A stretch of 64,000 nucleotides of DNA. Origin: Nocardia suismassiliense (GTDB lineage: Bacteria > Actinomycetota > Actinomycetes > Mycobacteriales > Mycobacteriaceae). Both the position numbers and the translations under genes were made by a program. Location: positions 2,408,330-2,472,329 of the forward strand of contig NZ_LT985361.1 in the NCBI RefSeq assembly GCF_900269665.1. Direction: 5' to 3'. The notes below the pieces were generated by a model. It searched no databases, was not told the DNA's origin, and saw only the letters and a list, made by a program, of their open reading frames with translations. Position 1 is the stretch's first letter. Every line of letters starts with the position of its first letter. Positions 36,777 to 45,666 of this stretch are shown here, in pieces.

Positions 36777-38024
36777 GTGCGCGTATTGGCACCGTCGGAA
36801 CAGCGGTTTGTTCGGCACGGCACCTACACGGGCCGGTCGGTGTCGGTGACGGGGAAGCTCGATGCGGCGGCGTTGAAAGAGGCTTTCGCCGCATTACAGC
36901 TGGCGTATCCGGTGGTGCTCTGCCGGATACTGGAAGATGAGGCGGGGGCGGGTTATCTTCTGCGCCCGGGGGATTCGCATGTCGCGGCCTCGGTGGTCGA
37001 GGATGATGTGCGGACTGTGGGTTTGCCCGCTGCCGCGGTGGACCCGGCGACGCAGCTGGCCTATCTGGATGCGGTGGCGTCCGGTGGTGATCGGTGGCGG
37101 GTCACGCTGTACGCGCATCACAGCATCGCGGATGCTGGGCACTGCGTCGAACTGTTGTCGCGGTTTTGGGACTTCTACACCGATATCATCGAATCCACAC
37201 CGATAAGTGTTGTGCCACAGGACTATCCGCAACCGTTGGAATGGCATCTGGCGCAACGTGGCATCGCTGCCGGGGAGGTGACCGGCTTCGAGGATGTGAC
37301 GCGGCCGCTGCCGCCGGAAACGCAGGCTGTCCCGGTTGGTGAACCGGCTCCTGCTTCGCTGGCCAGGCCGACGCGTGTTCTGCTGGATGAGGCGATGACG
37401 GGGCGGATCGTCGGGCTCGGCCATCAACGGGGCGTCAGCGTCAACGGGTTGATCACCGCGGCGTTGCTGCGCGCGTATGCGTCCGAAAGTGCTGATGTCG
37501 CAGGTGGTTCGGCGCCATTGGGGTGTTTGTATCCGGTCGACATGCGCCCGCGACTCGATCCGCGGGTGGCACCGGCCGAGGGCACCAACATGGCCGGACT
37601 CGCGTCCTTCGCCGCAGACATCGACCTGTCGGAGAGTGTTCTCGAACTGGCCCAGCGGGTTTCGAAACGGCTCCGCGACGACCTGGCCGAAGGCGTTGTG
37701 CAACAGTCGGTGCTGCACTTTCCCGATTTCTTCGGTCCCAGCAGAATTCACTCTCTCGCCGGTCATGTCGCGATCACCAACACCGGTGCTGTGCCGCGCT
37801 TCCGAACGCCTGCGGGTCTTGTCTTCACCGACTACGAAATCGTCTATCTTTCCGCACACCCCCGTCCCTCGACCGGCGCATCCGCCGCGGTCACCTTCCT
37901 CGTCTACACCTTCCACGGACGCCTGGCCGTCGGCCTGCTCGGTGGCGGCGTCAACGCCGACCGGCTGCTCGCGGCGGTACGCAAAGAACTGACCGCGTTG
38001 GCCGCTGAGACGATCGAGGAGTAA
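36777..38024 (+). CDS. PapA5-like condensation-fold acyltransferase
   Basis: About 415 residues from GTG 36777 (GAGG at 36765-36768; GTG 36774 is equally possible). The opening VRVLAPSEQRFVRHGTYTG and the catalytic HHSIADAG (HHxxxD type) are those of PapA5, which transfers acyl chains to alcohols such as phthiocerol. A second fold mark is GHVAITNTGAVPRFRTPAGL. No polyketide synthase genes are close, so the acyl donor and acceptor are unknown; a lipid-modifying role in the envelope is inferred. Divergent from TenA, 86 bp apart. Confidence 0.78.
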   Translation: MRVLAPSEQRFVRHGTYTGRSVSVTGKLDAAALKEAFAALQLAYPVVLCRILEDEAGAGYLLRPGDSHVAASVVEDDVRTVGLPAAAVDPATQLAYLDAVASGGDRWRVTLYAHHSIADAGHCVELLSRFWDFYTDIIESTPISVVPQDYPQPLEWHLAQRGIAAGEVTGFEDVTRPLPPETQAVPVGEPAPASLARPTRVLLDEAMTGRIVGLGHQRGVSVNGLITAALLRAYASESADVAGGSAPLGCLYPVDMRPRLDPRVAPAEGTNMAGLASFAADIDLSESVLELAQRVSKRLRDDLAEGVVQQSVLHFPDFFGPSRIHSLAGHVAITNTGAVPRFRTPAGLVFTDYEIVYLSAHPRPSTGASAAVTFLVYTFHGRLAVGLLGGGVNADRLLAAVRKELTALAAETIEE

Positions 38025-38168
38025 GCCGGTGCGGCTGGGTGGTATGTCCAGCACGAATTCAGCTGGTCGCCGGGCGTCCACCTGGTCGGGCTGCGGGGGA
38101 AACCGGCTGGCCGATGGCGTTGGTCGGGCAGAATGCTGGGTGACAGCGGACGATAGGCGGAAGCGGGT

Positions 38169-39629
38169 GTGCCGGCGGTGGTGACAAACGGAGACCGGAA
38201 ACGCGGCGGACGGGTTGCGGCGGCCGCGGTGGGCGTGGCGGCGTTGGGAGTCGGTGAGGCGATCGCGGCGACCAGGGGTGGCTCGCTGATCGACACGCTG
38301 GGGCGGGCGGCCATCGATGTCGCTCCGGTACCGGTCGTCGAGACCACGGTCGCGATGTCCGGCAGGCACGACAAGATCATTACCCGGTCCGGTATCGGTG
38401 CGGGGGTGATCGCGGCCGTCGTCGGGCTCGGTGCCTTGCCTGAACGGTTGCGCACACCCGCGGCCACCGCGCTAGGCGTGGGTGCGGGCGCGATGGCCAT
38501 GCGGCTGCCGACGCGTTCGACGTCCGCTATTGCCGGTGCCGTGGCGGCTACCGGAGTGCTCGCCGCAGGTCTGCGCCGACGTCCGCGCGGCGTGCTCGGC
38601 ACGCTGGCCTGGGCGGCGACCGGCGCCGGGATGTTCGCGGCCGCGCACACCTTGCAGCACGATCTGGACCGTAAGCACGACAACGAGATTCGCCGCATCG
38701 GCCCGATGGGTGCGCTGGGTGTGGTGCCGCAGGACGGACTCGAGGATGAGCCGGGGCTGTCGCCACTGGTCACCGCCGCGCGCCGGATGTATGTCGCCGA
38801 CGTGAATCTGCGTGCGCCGCGGATCGATCCGAGCCACTGGCGGCTGTCGGTCAAAGGCAAAGTGGCGCACCCGCTGCGGTTGTCGCTGCACGAATTGGCC
38901 GAGGACGCGGTGGAATTCGACGCCGTCATGGTGTGTGTGCACAACCATGCCGGTGAAGGCCGCGCGGCCAACGGTCGCTGGTACGGGGTGCCGCTGTCGG
39001 ATCTGCTGAAGCACGCCATTCCGGAGTCCGATGCCACTCGGCTGGTCACCAGGGCCGTGGACGGTTATTCGATCTCGCTGCCGATCGAGCCGCTACGTTC
39101 CGGGGAGTGGCCCGGCTATGTGGTGGTCGGCATGAACGGCGAACCACTCACCCCGGCACACGGTTTTCCGGCCCGCGTCTTCGTCCCCGGCCTCTACGGC
39201 CAGTACACCGGCGCGAAATGGCTTGGCGAACTGGAACTTACCGACGACAACCACGTCGACTACTGGTGGCGGCGCGGCTGGCCGTCCGGCCCGCTGTGGG
39301 TGACGCCGCAGGCCCGCATCGACGTGACCGCGCCGGGCCGGTCCGCCGCGGGCACCACCACGGTGGCCGGGGTCGCCTGGGCGCCGCCGCACGGTGTCGC
39401 GGGGGTGGAGGTGCGGGTCGGCGAAGGTGACTGGCGCCCAGCCGATCTCGGCGCCGAGCTCGCTCCGGCCGCGTGGCGCCGCTGGCGCACGACGGTGGAA
39501 CTACCGCCGGGCGAGCACCGCGTGCAGGCCAGGACGATCAGCCGGTCCGGTGAGGTTCAGGAGGGGCGTCATCGCCCGCCGTTCCCCACCGGCCCGTCCG
39601 GATTCCATACGGTCACTGTTCAGGTCTGA
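38169..39629 (+). CDS. Membrane-anchored molybdopterin oxidoreductase (sulfite oxidase fold)
   Basis: 486 residues from GTG 38169. Four to five hydrophobic segments in the first ~165 residues anchor it; the sulfite-oxidase-type Mo domain follows (DPSHWRLSVKGKVAHPLRLSLHELAE, then the Cys ligand region AVMVCVHNHAGEG and EPLTPAHGFPARVFVPGLYGQYTGAKWLGELEL). The C-terminus is the Ig-like dimerisation domain (APPHGVAGVEVRVGEGDW). Usually the residue after the ligand Cys is V-S-N; here V-H-N. Substrate unknown. Confidence 0.85.
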   Translation: MPAVVTNGDRKRGGRVAAAAVGVAALGVGEAIAATRGGSLIDTLGRAAIDVAPVPVVETTVAMSGRHDKIITRSGIGAGVIAAVVGLGALPERLRTPAATALGVGAGAMAMRLPTRSTSAIAGAVAATGVLAAGLRRRPRGVLGTLAWAATGAGMFAAAHTLQHDLDRKHDNEIRRIGPMGALGVVPQDGLEDEPGLSPLVTAARRMYVADVNLRAPRIDPSHWRLSVKGKVAHPLRLSLHELAEDAVEFDAVMVCVHNHAGEGRAANGRWYGVPLSDLLKHAIPESDATRLVTRAVDGYSISLPIEPLRSGEWPGYVVVGMNGEPLTPAHGFPARVFVPGLYGQYTGAKWLGELELTDDNHVDYWWRRGWPSGPLWVTPQARIDVTAPGRSAAGTTTVAGVAWAPPHGVAGVEVRVGEGDWRPADLGAELAPAAWRRWRTTVELPPGEHRVQARTISRSGEVQEGRHRPPFPTGPSGFHTVTVQV

Positions 39630-39650
39630 GCCACAACCGAGGTCATGCGC

Positions 39651-40469
39651 CTACTTCGCGACGATGGGTTCCTGTAGTTCGGTGACCCAGCCGCTCGGGT
39701 CTTCGGTGTAGACCAGCGTCACCTCGCGGCTCGGGCCGCTCAGCCGGTAGCCGTTGTCCTCGACCCAGCGGCCCAGCGTCTGCCACGGTTCCAGCACCTC
39801 GTTCATGCTGCCGCGGTGGACGACCGTGGCGGCCTGCGGGATGGCGGGAAGATCGACGACGGTGAAATCGTAGGAGCCGCCGGGGTCGAGGTCGACCGGC
39901 ATGGCGGCGTGCGCGAGTACCGACCCGTCTTCGCGTTCCTCGTAGTAGGCGAGGCCGTTACCGACGATCGGCACACCGGCCTTTTCCAGCCGAGCGCAGA
40001 TGTCTTCGAACAGCCGGCCGATCACCGGCCCGATCGACGCGGGCTCGAAATCGGCAGCCACAGCGGATAATTCGGCGACTCGAACCGCAGGCAGGGACTT
40101 GATGATCACATCATGAACAGGCATGACGCCCTCTTTCTCGATGATGCGGAGCCTCGACTCGACCTGGAAGAGTCTGGCGCGATCGCCCGCGATGCGCTGC
40201 TCGAGCTCGGCCCGGCGCAGCGTGAGCATGCCGCGCAGTTCCGCGCCGCTCACCTGATCGTCCAGGATCTGACCGACCTGCTCCAGCGTGAAGCCGAGAT
40301 CCTTCAGTGCGACAAGGCGATTGAGCCGGGCCAGCTGTCCGCCGGAGTAGAAGCGGTAGCCGTTGTGCTCGTCGACCCGATCCGGGCGCAGCAGCCCGAT
40401 CGCGTCGTAGTGGCGCAGCATGCGTACCGACACCTGTCCGTGCCTGGCGAAGTCTCCGATGGTGAACAT
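39651..40469 (-). CDS. MerR family regulator with GyrI-like effector domain
   Basis: 272 residues. MerR DNA-binding start (MFTIGDFARHGQVSVRMLRHYDAIGLLRPDRVDEHNGYRFYS), a coiled-coil dimer helix, then a GyrI-like domain of the multidrug-binding BmrR/TipA type (ESRLRIIEKEGVMPVHDVIIKSLPAVRVAELSAV). Such regulators bind small lipophilic cations. A distorted promoter with an inverted repeat lies directly upstream, so it activates itself. Confidence 0.87.
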   Translation of the reverse strand: MFTIGDFARHGQVSVRMLRHYDAIGLLRPDRVDEHNGYRFYSGGQLARLNRLVALKDLGFTLEQVGQILDDQVSGAELRGMLTLRRAELEQRIAGDRARLFQVESRLRIIEKEGVMPVHDVIIKSLPAVRVAELSAVAADFEPASIGPVIGRLFEDICARLEKAGVPIVGNGLAYYEEREDGSVLAHAAMPVDLDPGGSYDFTVVDLPAIPQAATVVHRGSMNEVLEPWQTLGRWVEDNGYRLSGPSREVTLVYTEDPSGWVTELQEPIVAK

Positions 40470-40481
40470 AACGACTCCTGG

Positions 40482-40510
40482 TCTATGACCTCACACGGTG
40501 TCAGGGTCAA
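40482..40510 (-). promoter_or_regulatory. MerR-type promoter with long spacer
   Basis: On the minus strand TTGACC (40505-40510) is a -35 box and CATAGA (40482-40487) a -10 box, 17 bases apart (40488-40504); with TCATAG as -10 the spacing changes by one. The spacer is largely the dyad CTGACAC/GTGTGAG, typical of promoters twisted open by MerR proteins. It lies before the MerR start at 40469. Confidence 0.6.
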
Positions 40511-40517
40511 GTGCAGG

Positions 40518-42497
40518 TCAGAATCGGCCGCCCTGGCTGATCCGCCGCGAACCCGACGAGCCGCCGTAGGAGCCCGTGCTCCAGCCACTCGAACCGGATC
40601 GGCGGCCACCGCTCGCCGCGCCGCGCAGCAGTCCGTCGATGAGGATGCCGCCGAGCACCGCCCCGGCGTGCGAGGAACCCGACATCGGCTGACGCGTTTC
40701 CCAGGCTTGCACGCTGGCCTGGGCGGCCTGCAGCGCGCGTCCGCCGAGATCGGCGGCGGCCTGGGCGCTGGTCAGGGCCCGTGCGGGATCGGTCGTGCTG
40801 AGCTGATGTGCCGCATCGAGATTGCGTTGCGCCTCGGACAGTCGGGTGCGGGCCTCGGCGTCGATGCCGCCGCGCCGGGTGGTGATGTAGTCCGAGGCGG
40901 CGCTCACCCTGGAGCCGGCCGCGGTCAGCGCCTGGTCGAGCCTGCGCCGTAGGTCCTCGGCGGCGAGTTTGCGGTCGGTGGCCGCCGCGATGGCGCGGTC
41001 CAGCTCACCGTCTGCGGCGACCGCGTCGTGGAAGGCGTCGAGCGGGTCGGCATTCGCGGTCGACTCGGCCTTGTCCAACGTGGTCTGCGCGCTGGCCGTC
41101 GCGGCGGCCAGGTCCGCGCCGCCGTAGCCGGAAAGCTCGGTGGCGGAGGCGATATCGCGGCGCAGCTCGTCCAGCACCGCGGGCAGGCCGTCGCGGGCCT
41201 GCTGGATATTGGCGGACGCGTTGTCGATGCCGTCGAGCAGGGTGCGCGCCTGACCGACCGCCGCCTCCGCCGAGCGGATCGCGGCGACCGCGCCACCCTG
41301 CTTGCCCACCGGCTGGGTGAGCGCCGCGCGGCCCGCGTCGATGTTCTGCTCCGCGAAGGTGATTCGTTCGCCGGCCATGGTCACGTTGTCGTGGATCGGG
41401 GCGAGGACGCTGGCCGGGTGCGCGGCGGTGAGCCGGGACAATTCGGTCTCGGCGGCGGGCACGCGGCTCTTCAGCTCGACCAGATCCCTTGTCAGCCCGT
41501 CCAATCGGTCGGCGGCGTTGATCAGCAGGTTGCGCATGGCGTCGAACTCGGCGACCTGGGAGTCGAGTTCGCGATCGGCGCGCCCGACGGTGCCGATCAG
41601 GTCGACCAGCAGCGTGCGCTGTTCGTCCGGGGTCTCCGGGATGTCGTCGTCGAGCCGCTGCCGGATCGAGAAGGCTTTGGCGGCCGCGGTTTTCGCGTGA
41701 TCGAGGGCGGTCTGGAAGGGGAGGGCGGCGGTGGCGCCGAACTCACCGGTGGCCAGCTCCAGTTCCTCGGCGCTGGTGCGGATCGCGTTGTCGATCTCCA
41801 CGAGCGCCTCCCGCGAGCGTGCGTGCAGCGCCTCCAGCGGAAGCGCGGCGAGGGCGGTGGTGTCGTCCGGATCCACCTGCCGTGCCGCCGCGAGTTCACT
41901 CTTCGCCCGGTCGCGGCGGCGCTTGCGGGAGAACAGCACCAGCCCGCCCACCACGAGCACCAGCAGCGCGGCGATGACGAGCAGGAAGCCGACGTTGACG
42001 CTGCCACCCTGTCTGGCTGTCTTCAGTCCGTCCGCCGTCTCGACGCCCGCATCGGCCCACCGGCCGTCGCGCAGCGCGGGCTCCACCTGGCGCGTCAGCA
42101 GGCTGTTCAACTCGGAATCGCTGACGCCACTGGGCAATTCACCGTAAAACCAGTACGCGCGATCCTTGGTGGCGACCGCGAGCAGCAGATCGCGGTTGCC
42201 GAACCCGGACTCCGCGGCCGTGCGCTGCGCCCACGCCTCCGGGCCGAGCCCGCCGAAATCGCGCACATAAACCACCCACAACCGGACCTGCTGATCGGCA
42301 TACAGCTCGTTCACCGCCGACTGCACCCGATCGAACTGCCCGCCGTTCAGCGCCTGCGCCGAGTCGACGACATAGGTGTCCATCCGCAGCGGTGCCTCCG
42401 CCGACCCGGTCGGCGCACCCAGCAGCACGGCCCCGGCGACCAGCACGCCGAGCACCATCCGGGAGGTCCAGCGGGCAACACGATTCGGAAGCGGCAT
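40518..42497 (-). CDS. TPM-domain membrane protein (Rv2345-like)
   Basis: 659 residues. Signal-like N-terminal helix, then a TPM domain (residues ~38-165; YVVDSAQALNGGQFDRVQSAVNELYADQQVRLWVVYVRDFGG), a membrane helix (VGFLLVIAALLVLVVGGLVLF) and a long cytoplasmic alpha-helical part of ~400 residues with repeated coiled-coil-like segments, ending in a Gly/Ser-rich tail. Position before dgt-dnaG matches Rv2345. Function unknown; TPM domains are seen in photosystem-repair and envelope proteins. Confidence 0.8.
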   Translation of the reverse strand: MPLPNRVARWTSRMVLGVLVAGAVLLGAPTGSAEAPLRMDTYVVDSAQALNGGQFDRVQSAVNELYADQQVRLWVVYVRDFGGLGPEAWAQRTAAESGFGNRDLLLAVATKDRAYWFYGELPSGVSDSELNSLLTRQVEPALRDGRWADAGVETADGLKTARQGGSVNVGFLLVIAALLVLVVGGLVLFSRKRRRDRAKSELAAARQVDPDDTTALAALPLEALHARSREALVEIDNAIRTSAEELELATGEFGATAALPFQTALDHAKTAAAKAFSIRQRLDDDIPETPDEQRTLLVDLIGTVGRADRELDSQVAEFDAMRNLLINAADRLDGLTRDLVELKSRVPAAETELSRLTAAHPASVLAPIHDNVTMAGERITFAEQNIDAGRAALTQPVGKQGGAVAAIRSAEAAVGQARTLLDGIDNASANIQQARDGLPAVLDELRRDIASATELSGYGGADLAAATASAQTTLDKAESTANADPLDAFHDAVAADGELDRAIAAATDRKLAAEDLRRRLDQALTAAGSRVSAASDYITTRRGGIDAEARTRLSEAQRNLDAAHQLSTTDPARALTSAQAAADLGGRALQAAQASVQAWETRQPMSGSSHAGAVLGGILIDGLLRGAASGGRRSGSSGWSTGSYGGSSGSRRISQGGRF

Positions 42498-42570
42498 GGC
42501 ACGAATCTATCGCGTGGTCCAGCCGTTGGGCCGCTGGTAAACGCCGCGACCGGAAGTTCCCGCCGCGTCG

Positions 42571-42637
42571 CATGATCAACGGCACATGGTGGTGAGGTCT
42601 ACTCGCGAAATGCCGCCGCCATGTGCCGTTGATCATG
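42571..42637. repeat. Long inverted repeat, 19-bp arms
   Basis: CATGATCAACGGCACATGG (42571-42589) and CCATGTGCCGTTGATCATG (42619-42637) are perfect inverted copies 29 bases apart, between the divergent TPM and MBL genes. No gene is encoded. Could be a large operator, a hairpin or an old mobile-element remnant. Confidence 0.75.
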
Positions 42638-42671
42638 AATACCCGGAGCTCGCGGATGGCAGGGGAGAGGA

Positions 42672-43370
42672 GTGGTCGATAGCATCGTCGGTGTGATCAC
42701 CATCGATCGCCCGTATACCGGCCATGTTTCGCCGGGTGCCGATCCGCAGCAGCGGGACGTGCCGGGTGCCCGCATCCTCAAAATGTCCGTCGGCGGCATG
42801 GACAACAACTGTTATCTGGTGCAGTGCACGGCCACCGGCGCCGCGCTGCTCATCGATGCCGCGAACGATCCCGAGCGGGTCGAGGCGCTCGTCGACCACG
42901 TCGCGCCCGGCCAGATCGCCCTGATCGTGACGACGCATCAGCATCCGGACCACTGGCAGGCGCTGAAGCAGACGACGGCCGCGACCGGCGCCCCCACCGC
43001 CGCCCATCAACTCGACGCCGACCCGCTCCCGGTCCGCCCCGACCGGCTACTGGCCGACGGCGACCACCTCGCCATCGGGGACCTCACCGTCGAGGTCATC
43101 CACCTGCGCGGACACACTCCCGGCTCGGTGACCCTCGCCCTCACCGACGGCGCGGGCCAGGTCCACCTGTTCACCGGCGATTCGCTGTTCCCCGGCGGAC
43201 TCGGCCGCACCAGCGGTCCGGCGGACTTCGACAGCCTCTACCACGACGTCACCACCAAACTCTTCGCCCGCTACCCCGACGACACCGTCGTCTACCCAGG
43301 CCACGGCGATGACACCACCCTCGGCACCGAGCGTCCGCACCTGTCCGAGTGGCGGGAACGCGGCTGGTAG
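42672..43370 (+). CDS. MBL-fold metallo-hydrolase
   Basis: 232 residues from GTG 42672 (AGGGGAG at 42661). Metallo-beta-lactamase fold: metal ligands in TTHQHPDHWQAL (HxHxDH), a later His in LRGHTPGSVTLAL, the bridging Asp in LFTGDSLFPGG and the final His in VYPGHGDD. The hydroxyacylglutathione hydrolase/glyoxalase II-like layout suggests thioester hydrolysis; the substrate is unknown. Its divergent region carries a long inverted repeat. Confidence 0.87.
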   Translation: MVDSIVGVITIDRPYTGHVSPGADPQQRDVPGARILKMSVGGMDNNCYLVQCTATGAALLIDAANDPERVEALVDHVAPGQIALIVTTHQHPDHWQALKQTTAATGAPTAAHQLDADPLPVRPDRLLADGDHLAIGDLTVEVIHLRGHTPGSVTLALTDGAGQVHLFTGDSLFPGGLGRTSGPADFDSLYHDVTTKLFARYPDDTVVYPGHGDDTTLGTERPHLSEWRERGW

Positions 43371-43418
43371 ATCAAGCGAAAAACGCGGGCGAAGCACACG
43401 TACTGGCAGACTTGGGGA

Positions 43419-44114
43419 GTGGATTCGCCAACGATGCGCGCTCGAGCCGATACGGTGCCCGACCCCGTGCCGCCGCGAGGTAAAGGCGCGGGGGTGCTGC
43501 GGTGGGTTCGGCGGCTGATCATCGGGTCGGTGTTGATGGGGCTGGTGCTGGTCGGCGGCACGGCGTTCCGGGTGTGGCAGGTGGCGCGCATCGATGACTA
43601 CGCGACGGCCGACGCCATCGTGGTGCTCGGCGCCGCGCAATACTCCGGCACTCCCTCCTCGGTGTTCGAGGCGCGACTCGATCAGGCTTACCGGCTGTTC
43701 CGGCTCGGTGTGGCGCCGCGGGTGATCACCGTGGGCGGTAAGCAGGAGGGCGATCTGTACACCGAGGCGGCGTCCGGCAAGAACTATCTGCAATCGCGTG
43801 GGGTGCCGAGCGACAAGATCTTGGCCGTCGAGACCGGTTCGGACACCTTGCGCAGCGTCGAGGCGGTCGCGACGGCCATGCAGGCCCGCGACATGGGCTC
43901 CGCGGTCCTGGTGAGCGATCCGTGGCATTCGTTGCGCACCCGCACCATGGCCCGCGACGAGGGCTTGGACGCGTGGACCGCGCCGACCAGAACCGGGCCC
44001 GCGGTGTACACCCGTGAGTCGCAGGCGCACGGAATCGCCAGGGAGACAGGCGCTTTGCTCTGGTACCAGCTCACCCATTTCGCGGCGGACTTCCGATACA
44101 CGGCAGGGCAGTAG
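43419..44114 (+). CDS. DUF218/SanA-YdcF family membrane protein
   Basis: 231 residues from GTG 43419. One N-terminal membrane helix ([24 protein letters not shown]), then the DUF218 domain: [30 protein letters not shown] and [22 protein letters not shown]218 proteins such as SanA and ElyC act on envelope permeability or lipid carriers. It overlaps the dgt start by one base, so the two are co-transcribed. Confidence 0.85.
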   Translation: MDSPTMRARADTVPDPVPPRGKGAGVLRWVRRLIIGSVLMGLVLVGGTAFRVWQVARIDDYATADAIVVLGAAQYSGTPSSVFEARLDQAYRLFRLGVAPRVITVGGKQEGDLYTEAASGKNYLQSRGVPSDKILAVETGSDTLRSVEAVATAMQARDMGSAVLVSDPWHSLRTRTMARDEGLDAWTAPTRTGPAVYTRESQAHGIARETGALLWYQLTHFAADFRYTAGQ

Positions 44115-45373
44115 TGGACGGTTACACCGAGCACGATTGCGAACGGCTGGTCGTCGAGCGCGCGAAAACCGCGGGACTCGGCCCGCCGCGCAGTGAATTC
44201 GAGACCGGTCATCGCACCGAGTTCGCCCGGGACCGGGCGAGAGTGCTGCACTCGGCGGCCTTGCGTCGCCTCGCCGACAAGACTCAGGTCATGGGCCCGC
44301 GCGATGGTGACACCCCCCGTACCCGGCTGACTCATTCGATCGAGGTCGCCCAGATCGGCCGCAGCATTGCCGACGGTCTCGGGTGTGATGCCGACCTGGT
44401 CGATCTGGCCGGGCTGGCGCACGACATCGGGCACCCGCCGTACGGGCACAACGGCGAGAAAGCTCTTGATGTCTTCGCCGACGCGCACGGTGGTTTCGAG
44501 GGCAACGCGCAGAACCTGCGCATTCTCACCCGTCTCGAACCCAAGGTGCTCGACGCCGACGGGGCGAGCGCGGGTCTCAACCTGACTCGTGCCGCGCTCG
44601 ACGCCGCTCTCAAATACCCATGGGGCAGAACAGGTCCCGGCACCAAGTTCGGCGCTTACGACATCGACACCGACCGTCTGGACTGGGTACGCAAGGGCGC
44701 GCCTGAGCGCCGCCGCAGCCTGGAATGCCAGATCATGGACTGGTCCGACGATGTCGCGTATTCCGTGCACGACGTCGAAGACGGTGTGATCGCAGGCCGT
44801 ATCGATCTGCGCGCGCTGGCCGACCCGATCGAGCAGGAGGCGCTGGCCAGCCTCGGTCGGCACAAGCATTACTCGCTGTCGGCGGACGAACTCGTCGCGG
44901 CGGCGCAGCGGCTTTCCGAGTTGCCGGTCGTCGCTGCGGGTACCGATTACGACGGCACGCTCGCGAGTTCGGTTGCGCTCAAACGGCTTACCAGTGAACT
45001 GGTCGGCCGGTTCGCCACTGCCGCGATCTCTGCCACTCGGGAGACCGCAGGCAGTACTGCACTCTCCCGGTACGGTGCGGACCTCGAGGTTCCGCAGGTG
45101 GTTGTCGCCGAGGTGGCGGTGTTGAAAACCGTGGCGCTTCGTTATGTCATGTCCGATCCCGATCACAGGCTTCGGCAAGAAGCTCAACGCGAGCGCATCC
45201 AAGCGGTCGCCGAGGGGCTGCTCCGCGAAGCGCCGCGCAGTCTCGAACCGCTGTTGCTGCCGTGGTGGGAGGCGGCCGACGACGACACCGCGCGGGTTCG
45301 GGTGATCGTGGACCAGATCGCGTCCTACACGGAGAGCAGGCTGGAGCGGGTGGCGGCGTCGCTGCGTCGCTGA
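44114..45373 (+). CDS. dgt: Deoxyguanosinetriphosphate triphosphohydrolase-like protein
   Basis: 419 residues from GTG 44114. HD-domain motifs: [27 protein letters not shown] (first His), [18 protein letters not shown] (HD pair) and the late Asp in [18 protein letters not shown]. It converts dNTPs to deoxynucleosides and triphosphate. Equivalent of Rv2344c, upstream of dnaG. Confidence 0.94.
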   Translation: MDGYTEHDCERLVVERAKTAGLGPPRSEFETGHRTEFARDRARVLHSAALRRLADKTQVMGPRDGDTPRTRLTHSIEVAQIGRSIADGLGCDADLVDLAGLAHDIGHPPYGHNGEKALDVFADAHGGFEGNAQNLRILTRLEPKVLDADGASAGLNLTRAALDAALKYPWGRTGPGTKFGAYDIDTDRLDWVRKGAPERRRSLECQIMDWSDDVAYSVHDVEDGVIAGRIDLRALADPIEQEALASLGRHKHYSLSADELVAAAQRLSELPVVAAGTDYDGTLASSVALKRLTSELVGRFATAAISATRETAGSTALSRYGADLEVPQVVVAEVAVLKTVALRYVMSDPDHRLRQEAQRERIQAVAEGLLREAPRSLEPLLLPWWEAADDDTARVRVIVDQIASYTESRLERVAASLRR

Positions 45374-45625
45374 TCGGCACCATCGTCAGTGTGATGAGGA
45401 TGGTGCGCCTCGCGGGAGACGGCTCGGTTCTTCGAGATGCCGCTGGTGTCCTCAGTCACTGCGTCGTGACGAGCGCGCTGCCTGCCCGGCCTCGGTCGGT
45501 GTGACGAGCATGACCTGGCGTTCGGCGGAGGAGCAGCAACTCGCGCCGCCGCGTCGGTCCGGTTCGGGTGCTACTGCCATCTATCTGCCAGGTCGCGTCG
45601 TCGGAGCGACTGTCGAGCCGGAGCC

Positions 45626-45646
45626 AAGGGTGAAGAAGCCACCCTT
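45626..45646 (+). other. Small hairpin ahead of dnaG
   Basis: AAGGGTG (45626-45632) pairs with CACCCTT (45640-45646) across a seven-base loop, 20 bp before the dnaG start. It may affect translation initiation or be a weak terminator for dgt; no U-tract follows. The rest of the 293-bp dgt-dnaG gap holds no gene. Confidence 0.35.
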
Positions 45647-45666
45647 CGGCGGGTACGCTCACTGCC

